DNA of 64,000 nucleotides from Clostridia bacterium (GCA_017432405.1 JAFRJF010000113.1:1-64000); one strand, 5' to 3'. Shown: positions 41,762-51,961, counted from the stretch's first letter. A program made the numbers and translations. The notes: generated from the letters alone by a model not told the origin.

Positions 41762-42940
41762 TTACATGCTCGCACGATAAATCGCCAGCATGTCCGACTC
41801 GTGCAGCAGCCTGGCGGAGCCCTTCGCGCCGCCGACGCCGATGGCGCACTTGTGGGCCATTTCCTTCAGCTCGTCCTCGGTGGGGGTTACGCCCAGCTCG
41901 CGCAGGTGGGTGGGCATGTGGATGCGGCGGTAGAAGGCCTCCGTCGCCTCGATGCCTTTCACGGCGATTTCCTCGTCGGTCCCGACGGCCTCCACGCCCA
42001 TCACGTTCACGGCGAACTGCCTGAAGCGGGGCAGGCAGTCCCTGTAGACGTACCGCGCCCAGCTGCCCCAGATGGCGGTGAGCCCCGCCCCATGGGCCAC
42101 GTCGTACAGGCCGCCCAGCTCGTGCTCCAGCTTGTGGGTCATCCAGTCGCCCCCGTCGCTGCCGAAGCCGGTCAGGCCGTTGTGGGACAGGCTGCCCGCC
42201 CACATCACCTCGGCCCGGGCGTCGTAGTTCTTCGGGTCCTTCACCAGGATCTCGGCGTTGGTCATCACCGTGCGCAGCAGGGCCTCGGCGATGGCGTCGG
42301 TCAGCTGCATGGTGGCCCCGCCCGTGAAGTAGCGCTCCATGGTGTGCATCATGATGTCCGCGCAGCCGCAGGCGGTCTGGTAGTCGGGCAGGGTCATGGT
42401 CAGCTCCGGGTTCATAAGCGCGAATTTCGCCCGCCCGAAGTCGCTGCTGTAGCCCCGCTTGACCAGGCCCTCCTCCTTGGTGATGACCGAGGAATCGCTC
42501 ATCTCGCTGCCCGTGGCGGACAGGGTCAGTATCACGCCCAGGGGCAGGCAGCCTTCGGCCTTGCGCTTGCCGTCGTAGAAATCCCAGACGTCGCCGCCGT
42601 TGTATACGCCGTAGCCGATGGCCTTGGCGCTGTCGATGGCGCTGCCGCCGCCCACGGCCAGCAGGAAGTCGACGCCCTCCCGCCTGCACAGCTCGATGCC
42701 CTCGTATACCAGGCTCAGCCGGGGGTTGGGCACCGCGCCGCCCAGGCTGACGTAGGCGATGCCGGCGGCGTCGAGGGTATCGGTGACCCGCTTCATCAGG
42801 CCTGAGCGGATGACGCTGCCCCCGCCGTAGTGGATCAGCACCTTCGTGCCGCCGAACGTGCGGATCATCTCGGCGACCTTCAGCTCGGTGTCCCTGCCGA
42901 AGAGCACCCTTGTGGGGGCGTAGTATTTGAATGGAAACAT
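41762..42940 (-). CDS. Iron-containing alcohol dehydrogenase (butanol dehydrogenase-like)
   Basis: The 392-residue group III alcohol dehydrogenase shows the N-terminal PTRVLFG, NAD-binding GGGSAIDSAKAIGYG, LSATGSEMSDSSVI, and the metal ligands in CADIMMHTMERYF and HELGGLYDVAHGAGL. Such enzymes reduce aldehydes such as butyraldehyde with NAD(P)H during fermentation; the substrate cannot be read from sequence. GAGGAGG precedes the ATG. Monocistronic, divergent from the LURP-one-like gene. Confidence 0.93.
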   Translation of the reverse strand: MFPFKYYAPTRVLFGRDTELKVAEMIRTFGGTKVLIHYGGGSVIRSGLMKRVTDTLDAAGIAYVSLGGAVPNPRLSLVYEGIELCRREGVDFLLAVGGGSAIDSAKAIGYGVYNGGDVWDFYDGKRKAEGCLPLGVILTLSATGSEMSDSSVITKEEGLVKRGYSSDFGRAKFALMNPELTMTLPDYQTACGCADIMMHTMERYFTGGATMQLTDAIAEALLRTVMTNAEILVKDPKNYDARAEVMWAGSLSHNGLTGFGSDGGDWMTHKLEHELGGLYDVAHGAGLTAIWGSWARYVYRDCLPRFRQFAVNVMGVEAVGTDEEIAVKGIEATEAFYRRIHMPTHLRELGVTPTEDELKEMAHKCAIGVGGAKGSARLLHESDMLAIYRASM

Positions 42941-42973
42941 GCTGTCGACCTCCTCGTTATATAAATGGCTTTG

Positions 42974-43002
42974 TTGACAACGCTGACAAAACAGTTTATA
43001 CT
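42974..43002 (+). promoter_or_regulatory. Promoter of the cell-wall cluster
   Basis: TTGACA (42974-42979) and TATACT (42997-43002) with a 17-bp spacer. The leader to the ATG at 43090 is about 80 nt. It probably drives the four genes up to 46574. Confidence 0.75.
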
Positions 43003-43089
43003 ATATATACTCTGAAGTTTACCCAAAGTCAATAGCTTTAAAAAAATAATGGGTACAAGAGATACCGTATAATAACAGGAGGCAGTTTT

Positions 43090-43701
43090 ATGGGCGTTTT
43101 TTCCAAATTCCAGCGGTTCCACGAGGCCGGGGAAGCCGCGAATGTCAACAACGTCGAGCGCTTCGGCGAGCCGGACCATTCCCTGTTTACCTCGTCAAAG
43201 GTTTTCTCGCTGCACCACCACATCGACATCACCGACGCCCAGGAGCGGGTGGTCTACGAGGCAAACAGCAAGTTCTTCTCGATCAGGGACAAGACGGACA
43301 TCGTGGACGCCCAGGGCAGCCAGGTCGCCCACATCGAGCGCAAGGTTTTCTCGTTGCACGAGCGCCATATCGTCACCATGGCCGACGGCCAGACCTTCGA
43401 GGTTTCCAACGAATTGTTTCACCTGATCAAGGATATCACCAACATCGAGGGGCTGGGCTGGCAGCTTCGGGGCAATATCGTAGGCCTCAATTTCGAGCTG
43501 TACGACGAGAGTGAGCGCATCGTCGCCGTGATCGGGCAAAAGATGATCTCCCTTCACGACAAATACTGCATCGACATCTACCGCCCGGAGAGCGAAAAGA
43601 CCGTGGTGGCGATACTGGTCACGCTGATCCACATGATGAAGGATCGCGCGAACAGCGCGTCGTCTTCCTCCGGCTCCTCCAGCTCCTCCAGCAACGGCTG
43701 A
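43090..43701 (+). CDS. LURP-one-related (tubby-like) protein
   Basis: The 203-residue protein has the LURP-one/YxjI pattern of repeated beta strands: KVFSLHHHIDITDAQERVVYEAN, KFFSIRDKTDIVDAQGSQVAHIERKVFSL and GQKMISLHDKYCIDI. A short helix (VVAILVTLIHMMK) and a Ser-rich tail follow. The function of bacterial members is not established; membrane or phospholipid association is proposed by analogy with tubby. First gene of the cluster, 24 bp before the serine hydrolase gene. Confidence 0.85.
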   Translation: MGVFSKFQRFHEAGEAANVNNVERFGEPDHSLFTSSKVFSLHHHIDITDAQERVVYEANSKFFSIRDKTDIVDAQGSQVAHIERKVFSLHERHIVTMADGQTFEVSNELFHLIKDITNIEGLGWQLRGNIVGLNFELYDESERIVAVIGQKMISLHDKYCIDIYRPESEKTVVAILVTLIHMMKDRANSASSSSGSSSSSSNG

Positions 43702-43725
43702 TCGAAGGAGAAGTGAAAGAAACCT

Positions 43726-44490
43726 ATGAAATGCTTTGAAGCCGTCAGGGACTTCCCCGGCAATGTCGGCCTGTATTATCGCGCGCTGGGGCAGGCACGG
43801 GAGGAAACCCACAACCCGGACCTGCCCCTGGTCGCCGCCAGCGTCATCAAGATCCCAATTATGGTGACGGCGTTCCGGGACATCGCCGCAGGCGAGCTGG
43901 ATGAGAATGAGATCGTCACCATAAAGCGCGAGGACAAGATGCCCTCCTGCGGGGCGCTGACCTACATGCACGACGGGCTGGAGGTGACGCTGTCGGACCT
44001 GATCACGCTGATGATCATTCTCAGCGACAACACGGCCACCAACCTGCTGATCGACCGGCTGACCCCGGATCACGTCAACCGGACGATGGAAGATTTGAAC
44101 ATCCCCGGCATCGCGCTGCGGCGCAGGCTCTTCGAGCCGGAGCTCTCTGCCCGGGGCATTCAGAATACCGTCACCGCCCGGGGCATCGGCACGCTGCTGG
44201 AGCGCATGGCGACGGGGACGCTGCTGGGCAAGGACGTCGACGAGCGCATGATCGACATACTGCTGAACCAGCGGCTGAACGGAAAGCTGCCCTTCTACCT
44301 GCACGGCAAGGGCATCCGCTGCGCCCACAAGACCGGCGAGGACGACGACATCACCCACGATGTGGGCATCATCTACACAGAAAGGCCGTTCGTGCTCTGC
44401 ATGCTGTCCAACGGCGTGGATGTGCCCGCCTTCGAGCGATTGATGCAGGATACGGCGCGGGCGCTCGCCTTCGGGGAGTGTGCGCCGTGA
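43726..44490 (+). CDS. Serine hydrolase, class A beta-lactamase-like
   Basis: The 254-residue protein has the three active-site motifs of penicillin-interacting serine hydrolases: SVIK (Ser-x-x-Lys), SDN in LSDNTATN, and KTG in HKTGEDDD. The helix with Glu166-type residue of true class A beta-lactamases is not clear, and no signal peptide is seen, so it may act on D-Ala-containing substrates in the cytoplasm or leave the cell by another route. Its stop overlaps the GTG start of alr (GTGA), so the two are translationally coupled. Confidence 0.85.
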   Translation: MKCFEAVRDFPGNVGLYYRALGQAREETHNPDLPLVAASVIKIPIMVTAFRDIAAGELDENEIVTIKREDKMPSCGALTYMHDGLEVTLSDLITLMIILSDNTATNLLIDRLTPDHVNRTMEDLNIPGIALRRRLFEPELSARGIQNTVTARGIGTLLERMATGTLLGKDVDERMIDILLNQRLNGKLPFYLHGKGIRCAHKTGEDDDITHDVGIIYTERPFVLCMLSNGVDVPAFERLMQDTARALAFGECAP

Positions 44491-45611
44491 ACGTCGAACT
44501 GGCGCGGTCCCGCTGCTGGGTGGAGATCGACCTGGACGTCGTCGAAGCCAATTATCGCTCCGCCAGGGCCCTCTGCGGCAGGGAGGTGCAGGTCGTTCCC
44601 GTGCTGAAGGCGAACGCCTATGGCCTCGGCGCGGCGGCGCTGTCCCGGCTGCTGTACGGCCTCGGCGCGCGGCTGTTCGCCGTCGCTGAGTTGGGCGAAG
44701 CGCTGGAGGTCAGGCGGGCCTGCGGCGGCGACGCGCTGGTGCTGGGCATGATCGCGCCGGGGCAGACGGAGACTGCTGTACGGGAGGACGTGGTCGCCAC
44801 CGTCTATGACATTGACCAGGCGCGGCAGTTGGACACCTCGGCAGCGCGCGTCGGCAGGAAGGCCAGGGTCCACGTCAAGCTGGATACCGGCCTGCACCGC
44901 CTGGGCTTCGCCCCGGACCGCATCGACGAGCTCGACGCGGTCTTTGAGCTGTCCCATATCCGGGTGGAGGGACTGTTCACCCACCTGGCGCTGCGCGAGG
45001 ACAGCGCGGACGCCGAACAGATCGAGCGCTTTCTGAGGGTGGTGAAGGCCCTGAGGGCGCGGGGGAGGGACTGCGGCATGCTGCACGCCTGCGACAGCAT
45101 CGGCATGGTCCGCCATCCCCGGTGGCGCTTCGACGCGGTGCGCATCGGCGCCTGGCTGTACGGCGTGGTGCCCAGCCGCTATCCCAACGCCAACGGGGAA
45201 TGCCGCCTGCCCGTGCGGTTCATGACCAGGGTGGTCCAGGTCCGGCCCGTGGCGAGGGGGGAATACCTGGGCTACGACGAGACCCATCCGCTGGAGCGGG
45301 ATCGGCTGATCGCCACGCTGGCGGCCGGCTATGCCGACGGCTACCCGAGGGTGAACAGCGTGGGGGAGGTATGCATCCGCGGAAGGCGCGCGCCGATCGC
45401 GGGACTTCTGTGCATGGACCAGATGACCGTGGATGTCACGGATATTCTCGGCGTTCGACCCGGCGACGAAGTGACGCTGCTCGGCGACGGCATAACGCTC
45501 GAAGCGTATTCCGCCTGGACAGGCGCCCACCGCAACGAAGCCCTGACCCGCATCGGCCGGCGCGTGCCAAGGGTGTATACCCGGGGCGGAGCGGTGGCAG
45601 AGATTGGGTAA
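44487..45611 (+). CDS. alr: Alanine racemase
   Basis: The 374-residue PLP enzyme interconverts L- and D-alanine for peptidoglycan. It shows the PLP lysine in VLKANAYGLGA, HVKLDTGLHRLGF, and the catalytic Tyr region GYDETH. The AGYADGYPR and CMDQMTVDVT motifs are also present. GTG 44487, overlapping the preceding stop, follows GGGGAG and is preferred to an upstream in-frame ATG. It is set in a row of D-Ala/peptidoglycan genes rather than beside acpS or a toxin-antitoxin pair as in Bacillus. Confidence 0.95.
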   Translation: MNVELARSRCWVEIDLDVVEANYRSARALCGREVQVVPVLKANAYGLGAAALSRLLYGLGARLFAVAELGEALEVRRACGGDALVLGMIAPGQTETAVREDVVATVYDIDQARQLDTSAARVGRKARVHVKLDTGLHRLGFAPDRIDELDAVFELSHIRVEGLFTHLALREDSADAEQIERFLRVVKALRARGRDCGMLHACDSIGMVRHPRWRFDAVRIGAWLYGVVPSRYPNANGECRLPVRFMTRVVQVRPVARGEYLGYDETHPLERDRLIATLAAGYADGYPRVNSVGEVCIRGRRAPIAGLLCMDQMTVDVTDILGVRPGDEVTLLGDGITLEAYSAWTGAHRNEALTRIGRRVPRVYTRGGAVAEIG

Positions 45612-45632
45612 ATCAATGAAAGAGGAAGTGAC

Positions 45633-46574
45633 ATGAACATGATCAAGCCCAAGCCGTTGCGGCGGGGGGATACCATTGGCCTGGTGGGCATATCCGGCGC
45701 GTTCCACGAGCCGGAGACCCGCTTTGGAAAGATGTTGGAGGCCATCGACGCCCTGGGCTATAAGGTCATCGTGGGGGACACCTGCCGGGAGAAGTACGGC
45801 TATCTGTCCGGCACCGACGCTTCCCGGGCAAAGGGCCTGGACCGGATGTTCCGTGACGACCGGGTGGACGCAGTGGTCTGCATGCGCGGGGGCTACGGCG
45901 TGACACGCATGCTGGACCTGGTGGATTTCGACGTGATCCGCGCCAATCCGAAGCTCCTGCTGGGCTATTCGGATATCACCGCGCTACACACTGCCATCCA
46001 TCAAAAGGTCGGCATGGTGACCATCCACGGCCCGATGCCCGACTCGGCCTGGATGGAATTCGACGACTTCAGCCGCCGGAGCATGCTGCGGGCGCTGACC
46101 AGCACCGAGCCGCTGGGAACGCTGTTCAACCCCGAGGGCATGGCCCCCCAGTGCTTTGCTCCGGGCCGCTGTGAGGGCCGGCTGGTTGGCGGGAACCTGT
46201 CGCTGATCGCCGCCCTCTGCGGAACCCCCTACCAGTTGGATACCGAGGGCAAGGTGCTGCTGCTGGAGGACGTGGGCGAACACATCTACCGACTGGATGG
46301 CATGCTCACCCAGCTGCGCCATGCGGGCCTGTTTGAGAAGTGCGTCGGGGTGGTGCTGGGAGGGTTCACCAGATGCACCGAGGAATATGTGGACTACGCC
46401 CTGCACCTTGATGATGTCATTCGGGACATCATCGTGCCCGCCGGCAAGCCGGTGCTGGGGAACCTGTCCATCGGCCACACGCCCGTCAAGATCACCGTGC
46501 CCCTGGGCGTGAACTGCGCCGTGGACGCCGAGGCCGGTACGCTGACGATCACCGAGGCAGCCGTGGAAGATTAA
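45633..46574 (+). CDS. LD-carboxypeptidase / MccF-like peptidase S66
   Basis: The 313-residue peptidase has the S66 nucleophile motif GYSDITALH, the glutamate motif EDVGEHIYRLDGML, and the His motif SIGHTPVKITVPLG, as in LdcA. LdcA removes the terminal D-Ala from L-Ala-D-Glu-meso-A2pm-D-Ala tetrapeptides during cell wall recycling; MccF relatives cleave microcin-like adenylates. The neighbours (alr, serine hydrolase) favour the cell-wall role. Confidence 0.9.
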   Translation: MNMIKPKPLRRGDTIGLVGISGAFHEPETRFGKMLEAIDALGYKVIVGDTCREKYGYLSGTDASRAKGLDRMFRDDRVDAVVCMRGGYGVTRMLDLVDFDVIRANPKLLLGYSDITALHTAIHQKVGMVTIHGPMPDSAWMEFDDFSRRSMLRALTSTEPLGTLFNPEGMAPQCFAPGRCEGRLVGGNLSLIAALCGTPYQLDTEGKVLLLEDVGEHIYRLDGMLTQLRHAGLFEKCVGVVLGGFTRCTEEYVDYALHLDDVIRDIIVPAGKPVLGNLSIGHTPVKITVPLGVNCAVDAEAGTLTITEAAVED

Positions 46575-46582
46575 CCAACAAC

Positions 46583-46620
46583 AATCACCGGCCGTCGGAG
46601 GCATCCGATGGCCGGTGATT
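46583..46620. terminator. Bidirectional terminator
   Basis: A 17-bp stem (46583-46599 with 46604-46620, one G-T pair) lies between the convergent S66 peptidase and M20 amidohydrolase genes. Confidence 0.75.
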
Positions 46621-46624
46621 GATT

Positions 46625-47797
46625 TCAGTCCAGCATCTCCATCCGGTCCAGCACCAATGCCGCCTGCATGGCCACGCCGATGGGCAGGCAGCGCTCGTCG
46701 GGGACGAAGTTAAGGCTGTGGAGGGGCGGGGCGGGCTGGGCGGAGGCGCAGCCCAGGTGCCAGAACGCGCCGGGCACCTTTTCGACAAAAAAGGAGAAGT
46801 CCTCGCCGCCCATGCTGGGATATTCCCGGAAGGCGGCGTTTTCCGTTCCCAACAGCTGTCGGCCAATGCGCACAACGCGCTCCGCTTCGGCGGGGGTGTT
46901 CATCAGGGCGGCGTAGCTGGGGACGATCTCCAGGTCGATGGTCGTTGCGCAGGTCGCCGCCACGCCGTCGCAGATTTCGCGGATCCGCTGCTTCAGCTTC
47001 GCGCGCAGGGCCGGGTCGGCGGTGCGCATCGTGCCTTTGATCTCCACGCGGTCGCAGACGATGTTCGGCGCGTTGCCGCCTCGGATGACGCCCAGGGAGA
47101 CCACCGCGCTCTGAAGCGGCGAGGTGCTCCTTGAGACCACGGTTTGCAGCGTCATGATCAGCTGGGCGGCACACACGATGGCGTCCACGCCCTGGTGGGG
47201 CCGGGCTGCGTGGGAGGCAATCCCGTGAACCACGATGTTCAGCTCGTCGGTGGAGGCGTTCAGGCAGCCGGGTCGGGTGTCGAGCTGCCCCACGTTCATA
47301 TAGGGCTGCACGTGCAGACCGTAGACGGCATCCACACCCTCCATGACCCCGGCGGCGACCATGGGCATCGCGCCGCCCACCGTCTCCTCGGCGGGCTGGA
47401 ACAGCAGCCGCACATTGCCCCGAAGGCTTTTCTTCATATCGTTGAGCAGTTTTGCAGCCCCCAGCTGCACGGTCATGTGCATGTCGTGGCCGCAGGCGTG
47501 CATCCAGCCCTCGTGCGCCGAGCGGAAGGGGCAGCCCTGGGGCTCGGTGACGGGCAGAGCGTCCATATCCGCCCGAAGGGCCACGGTCGGCCCGGGGTAT
47601 TCGCCGTGGATATCCGCCACGATCCAAGTGCGGTGGGTCTCAAAGGGAATGCCCATCGCTGTCAGCTGGTGCATCAGAAGGGCCTGGGTCTTGAATTCCT
47701 GGAAGCCGTTCTCGGGAACACGATGAAGCGCTCGGCGGGTCTCGACCAGCCAGGGCGCGATTTGTTGGGCTTTATCATACAGGTCGTTTACGGTCAT
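46625..47797 (-). CDS. M20 family amidohydrolase
   Basis: The 390-residue metallopeptidase of the M20D type shows LRADMDALPV, the metal ligands in CGHDMHMTVQLGAAKLL, FQPAEETVGGA, and MGGEDFSFFVEKVPG. A lid domain (about 185-300) lies between them. Substrates of relatives are N-acyl amino acids, hippurate, N-acetyl-diaminopimelate or p-aminobenzoyl-glutamate; the exact one is unknown. ATG 47797 follows AAAGGAAG. It is 19 bp behind oppF on the same strand, so it may process peptides or acyl amino acids imported by the Opp system. Confidence 0.9.
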   Translation of the reverse strand: MTVNDLYDKAQQIAPWLVETRRALHRVPENGFQEFKTQALLMHQLTAMGIPFETHRTWIVADIHGEYPGPTVALRADMDALPVTEPQGCPFRSAHEGWMHACGHDMHMTVQLGAAKLLNDMKKSLRGNVRLLFQPAEETVGGAMPMVAAGVMEGVDAVYGLHVQPYMNVGQLDTRPGCLNASTDELNIVVHGIASHAARPHQGVDAIVCAAQLIMTLQTVVSRSTSPLQSAVVSLGVIRGGNAPNIVCDRVEIKGTMRTADPALRAKLKQRIREICDGVAATCATTIDLEIVPSYAALMNTPAEAERVVRIGRQLLGTENAAFREYPSMGGEDFSFFVEKVPGAFWHLGCASAQPAPPLHSLNFVPDERCLPIGVAMQAALVLDRMEMLD

Positions 47798-47816
47798 GGT
47801 GTATCTTCCTTTGCAA

Positions 47817-48779
<963 letters not shown>

Positions 48780-48781
48780 GG

Positions 48782-49774
48782 TCAATCCTCCCTCGTTACT
48801 TTCGGCGCCTTCGGGTGCATCAGGTGGCAGGCGACGCGGTGGGTCTCGCTCAGCGCCGTCTCCGGGGGCATGTAGGCCCGGCACACGGGCATGCAGTAGC
48901 GGCACCGCGGCGCGAAGGGGCACCCGGCGGGGGGCAGGAGCATGTCCGGCGGCGTGCCGTGGATGGGAACCAGCTTTTCGCCCCGCTTCTGGTGGACCTT
49001 CGGTATGGAGTTCAACAGCCCCCAGGTATAGGGGTGCCTGGCGCCGTAGAAGATCTCCCGAACGTCGCCCTGTTCGCAGATGGTGCCGCCGTACATCACC
49101 AGGATCCGGGAGCACATGCTGGCGATCACGCCCATGTCGTGGGTGATCATGATGATGGAGGCCTGGGAATCCCGCTTCAGCCCCTGCAGCAGCTCCAGGA
49201 TCTGGGCCTGTATCGTCACGTCCAGGGCCGTGGTGGGCTCGTCGGCGATGATCAGCTTGGGCGCGCATGCGATGGCGATGGCGATCATCACCCGCTGCCG
49301 AAGGCCGCCGGACAGCTCGTGGGGATACTGCTTCAGCCGGGCCTCGGGGTTGGGGATGTCCACCTGGCGCAGCAGCGCCAGCGCCTTCTCACGGGCGCTG
49401 GCCTTGTTCATGTTTCGGTGGATCTTCAGGGGCTCCGTCAGCTGGTTTTCCACGGTGAACAGCGGGTTCAGGCTGGTCATCGGGTCCTGGAAGATCATGC
49501 CGATCTCGCTGCCGTGCAGCTTGCGCATTTCTTTTTTGCTCAGCCCTGAGATTTCCCTGCTGTCGAAGGTGATGGAATCCGAGGATATTTCCGCATTGTA
49601 CGGCAGAAGCCCCGTCACCGACAGCATGGTCACGCTTTTGCCGGAGCCGGATTCGCCCACGATGCCCAGGGATTCCCCCTGGGCCAGGTGGAAGGATATG
49701 CCGCGCACGGCCTGTACGGTGCCCACGCCGATGTGAAAGGACGTATTCAGGTTCTTGACTTCCAACAGGCTCAT
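48782..49774 (-). CDS. oppD: Oligopeptide ABC transporter ATP-binding protein OppD
   Basis: The 330-residue ATPase has Walker A GESGSGKSV, signature LSGGLRQRVMIAIAIA, Walker B IIADEPTTALD, and a C-terminal CPFAPRCRYCMPVC extension. It pairs with OppF to drive peptide uptake. Two bases separate it from oppF. Confidence 0.95.
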   Translation of the reverse strand: MSLLEVKNLNTSFHIGVGTVQAVRGISFHLAQGESLGIVGESGSGKSVTMLSVTGLLPYNAEISSDSITFDSREISGLSKKEMRKLHGSEIGMIFQDPMTSLNPLFTVENQLTEPLKIHRNMNKASAREKALALLRQVDIPNPEARLKQYPHELSGGLRQRVMIAIAIACAPKLIIADEPTTALDVTIQAQILELLQGLKRDSQASIIMITHDMGVIASMCSRILVMYGGTICEQGDVREIFYGARHPYTWGLLNSIPKVHQKRGEKLVPIHGTPPDMLLPPAGCPFAPRCRYCMPVCRAYMPPETALSETHRVACHLMHPKAPKVTRED

Positions 49775-49783
49775 GGGCGTGCC

Positions 49784-50728
49784 TCACTTCTTCAGGCGCG
49801 GGTCCAGCGCGTCGCGCAGGCCGTCGCCGATAAAGTTGAACGAAAACATGGTCACGCAGATGGCGATGACCGGGAACAGCATCAGGTGGGGGTACATCTG
49901 CATCACAGGGATCGCGGCGTTGGCCAGAGAGCCCCAGGAGGCCCTGGGGGCCTGGATGCCGATGCCCAGGAAGGAGAGGAAGGCCTCGGAGAAGATCGCG
50001 CCGGGAATCAGGAACGCGGTGGACACGATGATGGGCCCCATGGCGTTTGGGATCAGGTGCTGGATCAGCAGGTGCCAGGTGCTCACCCCGGCCAGACGCC
50101 CGGCCAGCACGTACTCCGAGTGCTTCAGGTGCATGACTTCGCTGCGCACCACGCGGGCCGTGCCGATCCAGCTGGTGAAGCACAGCGCCAGGATCACCGA
50201 GCCCATGTTGGAGCCGAAGATCAGCATGATCAGTACGATGTACAGCAGGCTCGGCAGGCTGGAGAGGATGTCCACGATGCGCATCAGCACCATGTCCACC
50301 CGTCCGCCCAGGTAGCCGGAAAGCCCGCCGTAGAGCACGCCGATCAGGAAATTGATGGCCGCAGCCACGAAGCCGATGGTCAGCGAGATGCGCGCGCCGT
50401 ACATGATGCGGATGAACTGGTCGCGCCCCAACTGGTCGGTGCCGCAGGGATGCTGCAGGCTGGGCCCGGCGTTCATGTTCATATAGTCCGAGCCGTCATA
50501 GGTGTAGGGGGAGACCATCGGCATGACGATGCACATCAGGGTCATGATCACGATGACCACCAGCCCGACCACGGCGAGCCTGTCCCGGCGGAAGCGCTGC
50601 CACACGTCGTGCCAGTAGGTGGTGCTGGGACGGGGGATGTCCTCGGCGTGGCTCTCGTCGATGCCGATGACGAACATCTCCTCCGGCAGGGATGCATAGG
50701 CGTCGTTGTCCAATATCTGAACGCTCAA
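49784..50728 (-). CDS. oppC: Oligopeptide ABC transporter permease OppC
   Basis: The 315-residue membrane protein has an N-terminal cytoplasmic stretch, about six membrane segments and the EAA-loop region (EYVLAGRLAGVSTWHLLIQHLIPN), ending DALDPRLKK. The best ribosome site (AAGGAGG) points to a TTG start at 50728; the ATG at 50782 lies in the intercistronic repeat and lacks one. The TTG start and the GC-rich hairpins upstream may lower its translation. Confidence 0.9.
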   Translation of the reverse strand: MSVQILDNDAYASLPEEMFVIGIDESHAEDIPRPSTTYWHDVWQRFRRDRLAVVGLVVIVIMTLMCIVMPMVSPYTYDGSDYMNMNAGPSLQHPCGTDQLGRDQFIRIMYGARISLTIGFVAAAINFLIGVLYGGLSGYLGGRVDMVLMRIVDILSSLPSLLYIVLIMLIFGSNMGSVILALCFTSWIGTARVVRSEVMHLKHSEYVLAGRLAGVSTWHLLIQHLIPNAMGPIIVSTAFLIPGAIFSEAFLSFLGIGIQAPRASWGSLANAAIPVMQMYPHLMLFPVIAICVTMFSFNFIGDGLRDALDPRLKK

Positions 50729-50761
50729 AGGGTTGTTTCCTCCTTGGAATTCCGATGTAGC

Positions 50762-50848
50762 GGCGCCTAATAGGCGCCACATGGCGGCAGGTTGCCGCCG
50801 CTGCGGGTTAGCGGTACAGGATGGCGGCAGGTTGCCGCCGCTACGGAC
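50762..50848. repeat. Intercistronic GC-rich palindromes between oppB and oppC
   Basis: One palindrome GGCGCCTA-A-TAGGCGCC (50762-50778) is followed by two direct copies of a 22-bp unit (50781-50802 and 50821-50842), each containing GGCGGCAGGTTGCCGCC. The units are 40 bp apart and differ only after the last bases. Possible roles are mRNA stabilisation or attenuation inside the operon. Confidence 0.7.
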
Positions 50849-50851
50849 ACG

Positions 50852-51778
50852 TCATTCGTTCGCCAGCTTCACGCGGGGATCGACGATGGCCAGCAGTATG
50901 TCGCTGACGAGGTTGCAGATCACCACGAACAGGCCGAAGAAGATCACGATGCCCATGATCATCGTATAGTCCCGGTCGGAGATGCTGCGCACGAAGTAAT
51001 AGCCCAGCCCGGGGATGGCGAAGCGGCTCTCCACGACGAAGGAGCCCGTCAGCAGCCCGGCCACCAGCGGGCCGAGGTAGGTGATGATGGGGGTGAGGGC
51101 GTTTTTCAGCGCGTGCTTGGCCACCACCATCAGCTCGCTGACGCCCTTGGCCCGCGCCGTGCGGATGTAGTCCTGCTCCAGCGCCTCCAGCATCGACGAG
51201 CGGGTCTGCCGTGCGATGTAGGCGATGGGGTTCATGGAAAGGCAGACCACCGGCAGTATGTAGCAGGCCCAGCTGTCCAGCCCGTAGGTGGGCAGCCACT
51301 TGAGCTTGACCGAGAAGAGGTAGCTCAGCAGCAGCGACAGCACGAATACCGGCACCGATATGCCTACGGTGGCCAGCGCCAGGGTGGCCATGTCGGCCGC
51401 CTTGCCCCGGTGCAGCGCGGCGATGAGCCCCATCGGTATGCCGATGAGCAGCGAGAACAGCACCGCCAGGCCGCCCACCTGGGCGGAATAGGGGAAATGG
51501 CCGGCAATCTTCTCCCGCACCGTGCCCACCGTCTTGTAGCTGATGCCCAGGTCGCCGTTCAGCAGGTTTTTCCAGTAGGTCAGGTACTGCTGCCACACCG
51601 GCTGGTCCAGCCCGTAGCTGGCGGCGATGCGCTCGAGCACCTCCGGGGGCACGTTCTTTTCCTCCGAGGGGCTGAAGGGGCCGCCGGGCATGGCGTGCAT
51701 CATAAAGAAGGCCACGGTGATCAGCACGACCATCGTCAGCACGCCGGCCAGCAGCCGCTTGATGACGTATTTCAGCAT
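50852..51778 (-). CDS. oppB: Oligopeptide ABC transporter permease OppB
   Basis: The 308-residue permease has about six membrane segments, the N-terminal LITVAFFMMHAMPGGPF region, and the EAA motif DYIRTARAKGVSELMVVAKHALKNAL. It is the first gene of oppBCDF, divergent from the binding-protein gene oppA. GGAGG seven bases before the ATG. Confidence 0.95.
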   Translation of the reverse strand: MLKYVIKRLLAGVLTMVVLITVAFFMMHAMPGGPFSPSEEKNVPPEVLERIAASYGLDQPVWQQYLTYWKNLLNGDLGISYKTVGTVREKIAGHFPYSAQVGGLAVLFSLLIGIPMGLIAALHRGKAADMATLALATVGISVPVFVLSLLLSYLFSVKLKWLPTYGLDSWACYILPVVCLSMNPIAYIARQTRSSMLEALEQDYIRTARAKGVSELMVVAKHALKNALTPIITYLGPLVAGLLTGSFVVESRFAIPGLGYYFVRSISDRDYTMIMGIVIFFGLFVVICNLVSDILLAIVDPRVKLANE

Positions 51779-51818
51779 GGTATGCCTCCGATACGATTCT
51801 ATCCTTTATATAAGCTCC

Positions 51819-51848
51819 ATTTTACACCCTCGGGCCCGATAAATGCAA
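51819..51848 (-). promoter_or_regulatory. Promoter of oppBCDF
   Basis: On the minus strand TTGCAT (complement of 51843-51848) and TAAAAT (complement of 51819-51824) with an 18-bp spacer, 40 bp before oppB. Confidence 0.6.
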
Positions 51849-51961
51849 TCAAAAACGGTTGCGATTGCATATTTAATATAAATTAAACAGTGAAAGGGCA
51901 AATACCGATTGAAATAAGCATAATAATTATCGGAACGATTCAAAAGCGAGGGATTTGCACC

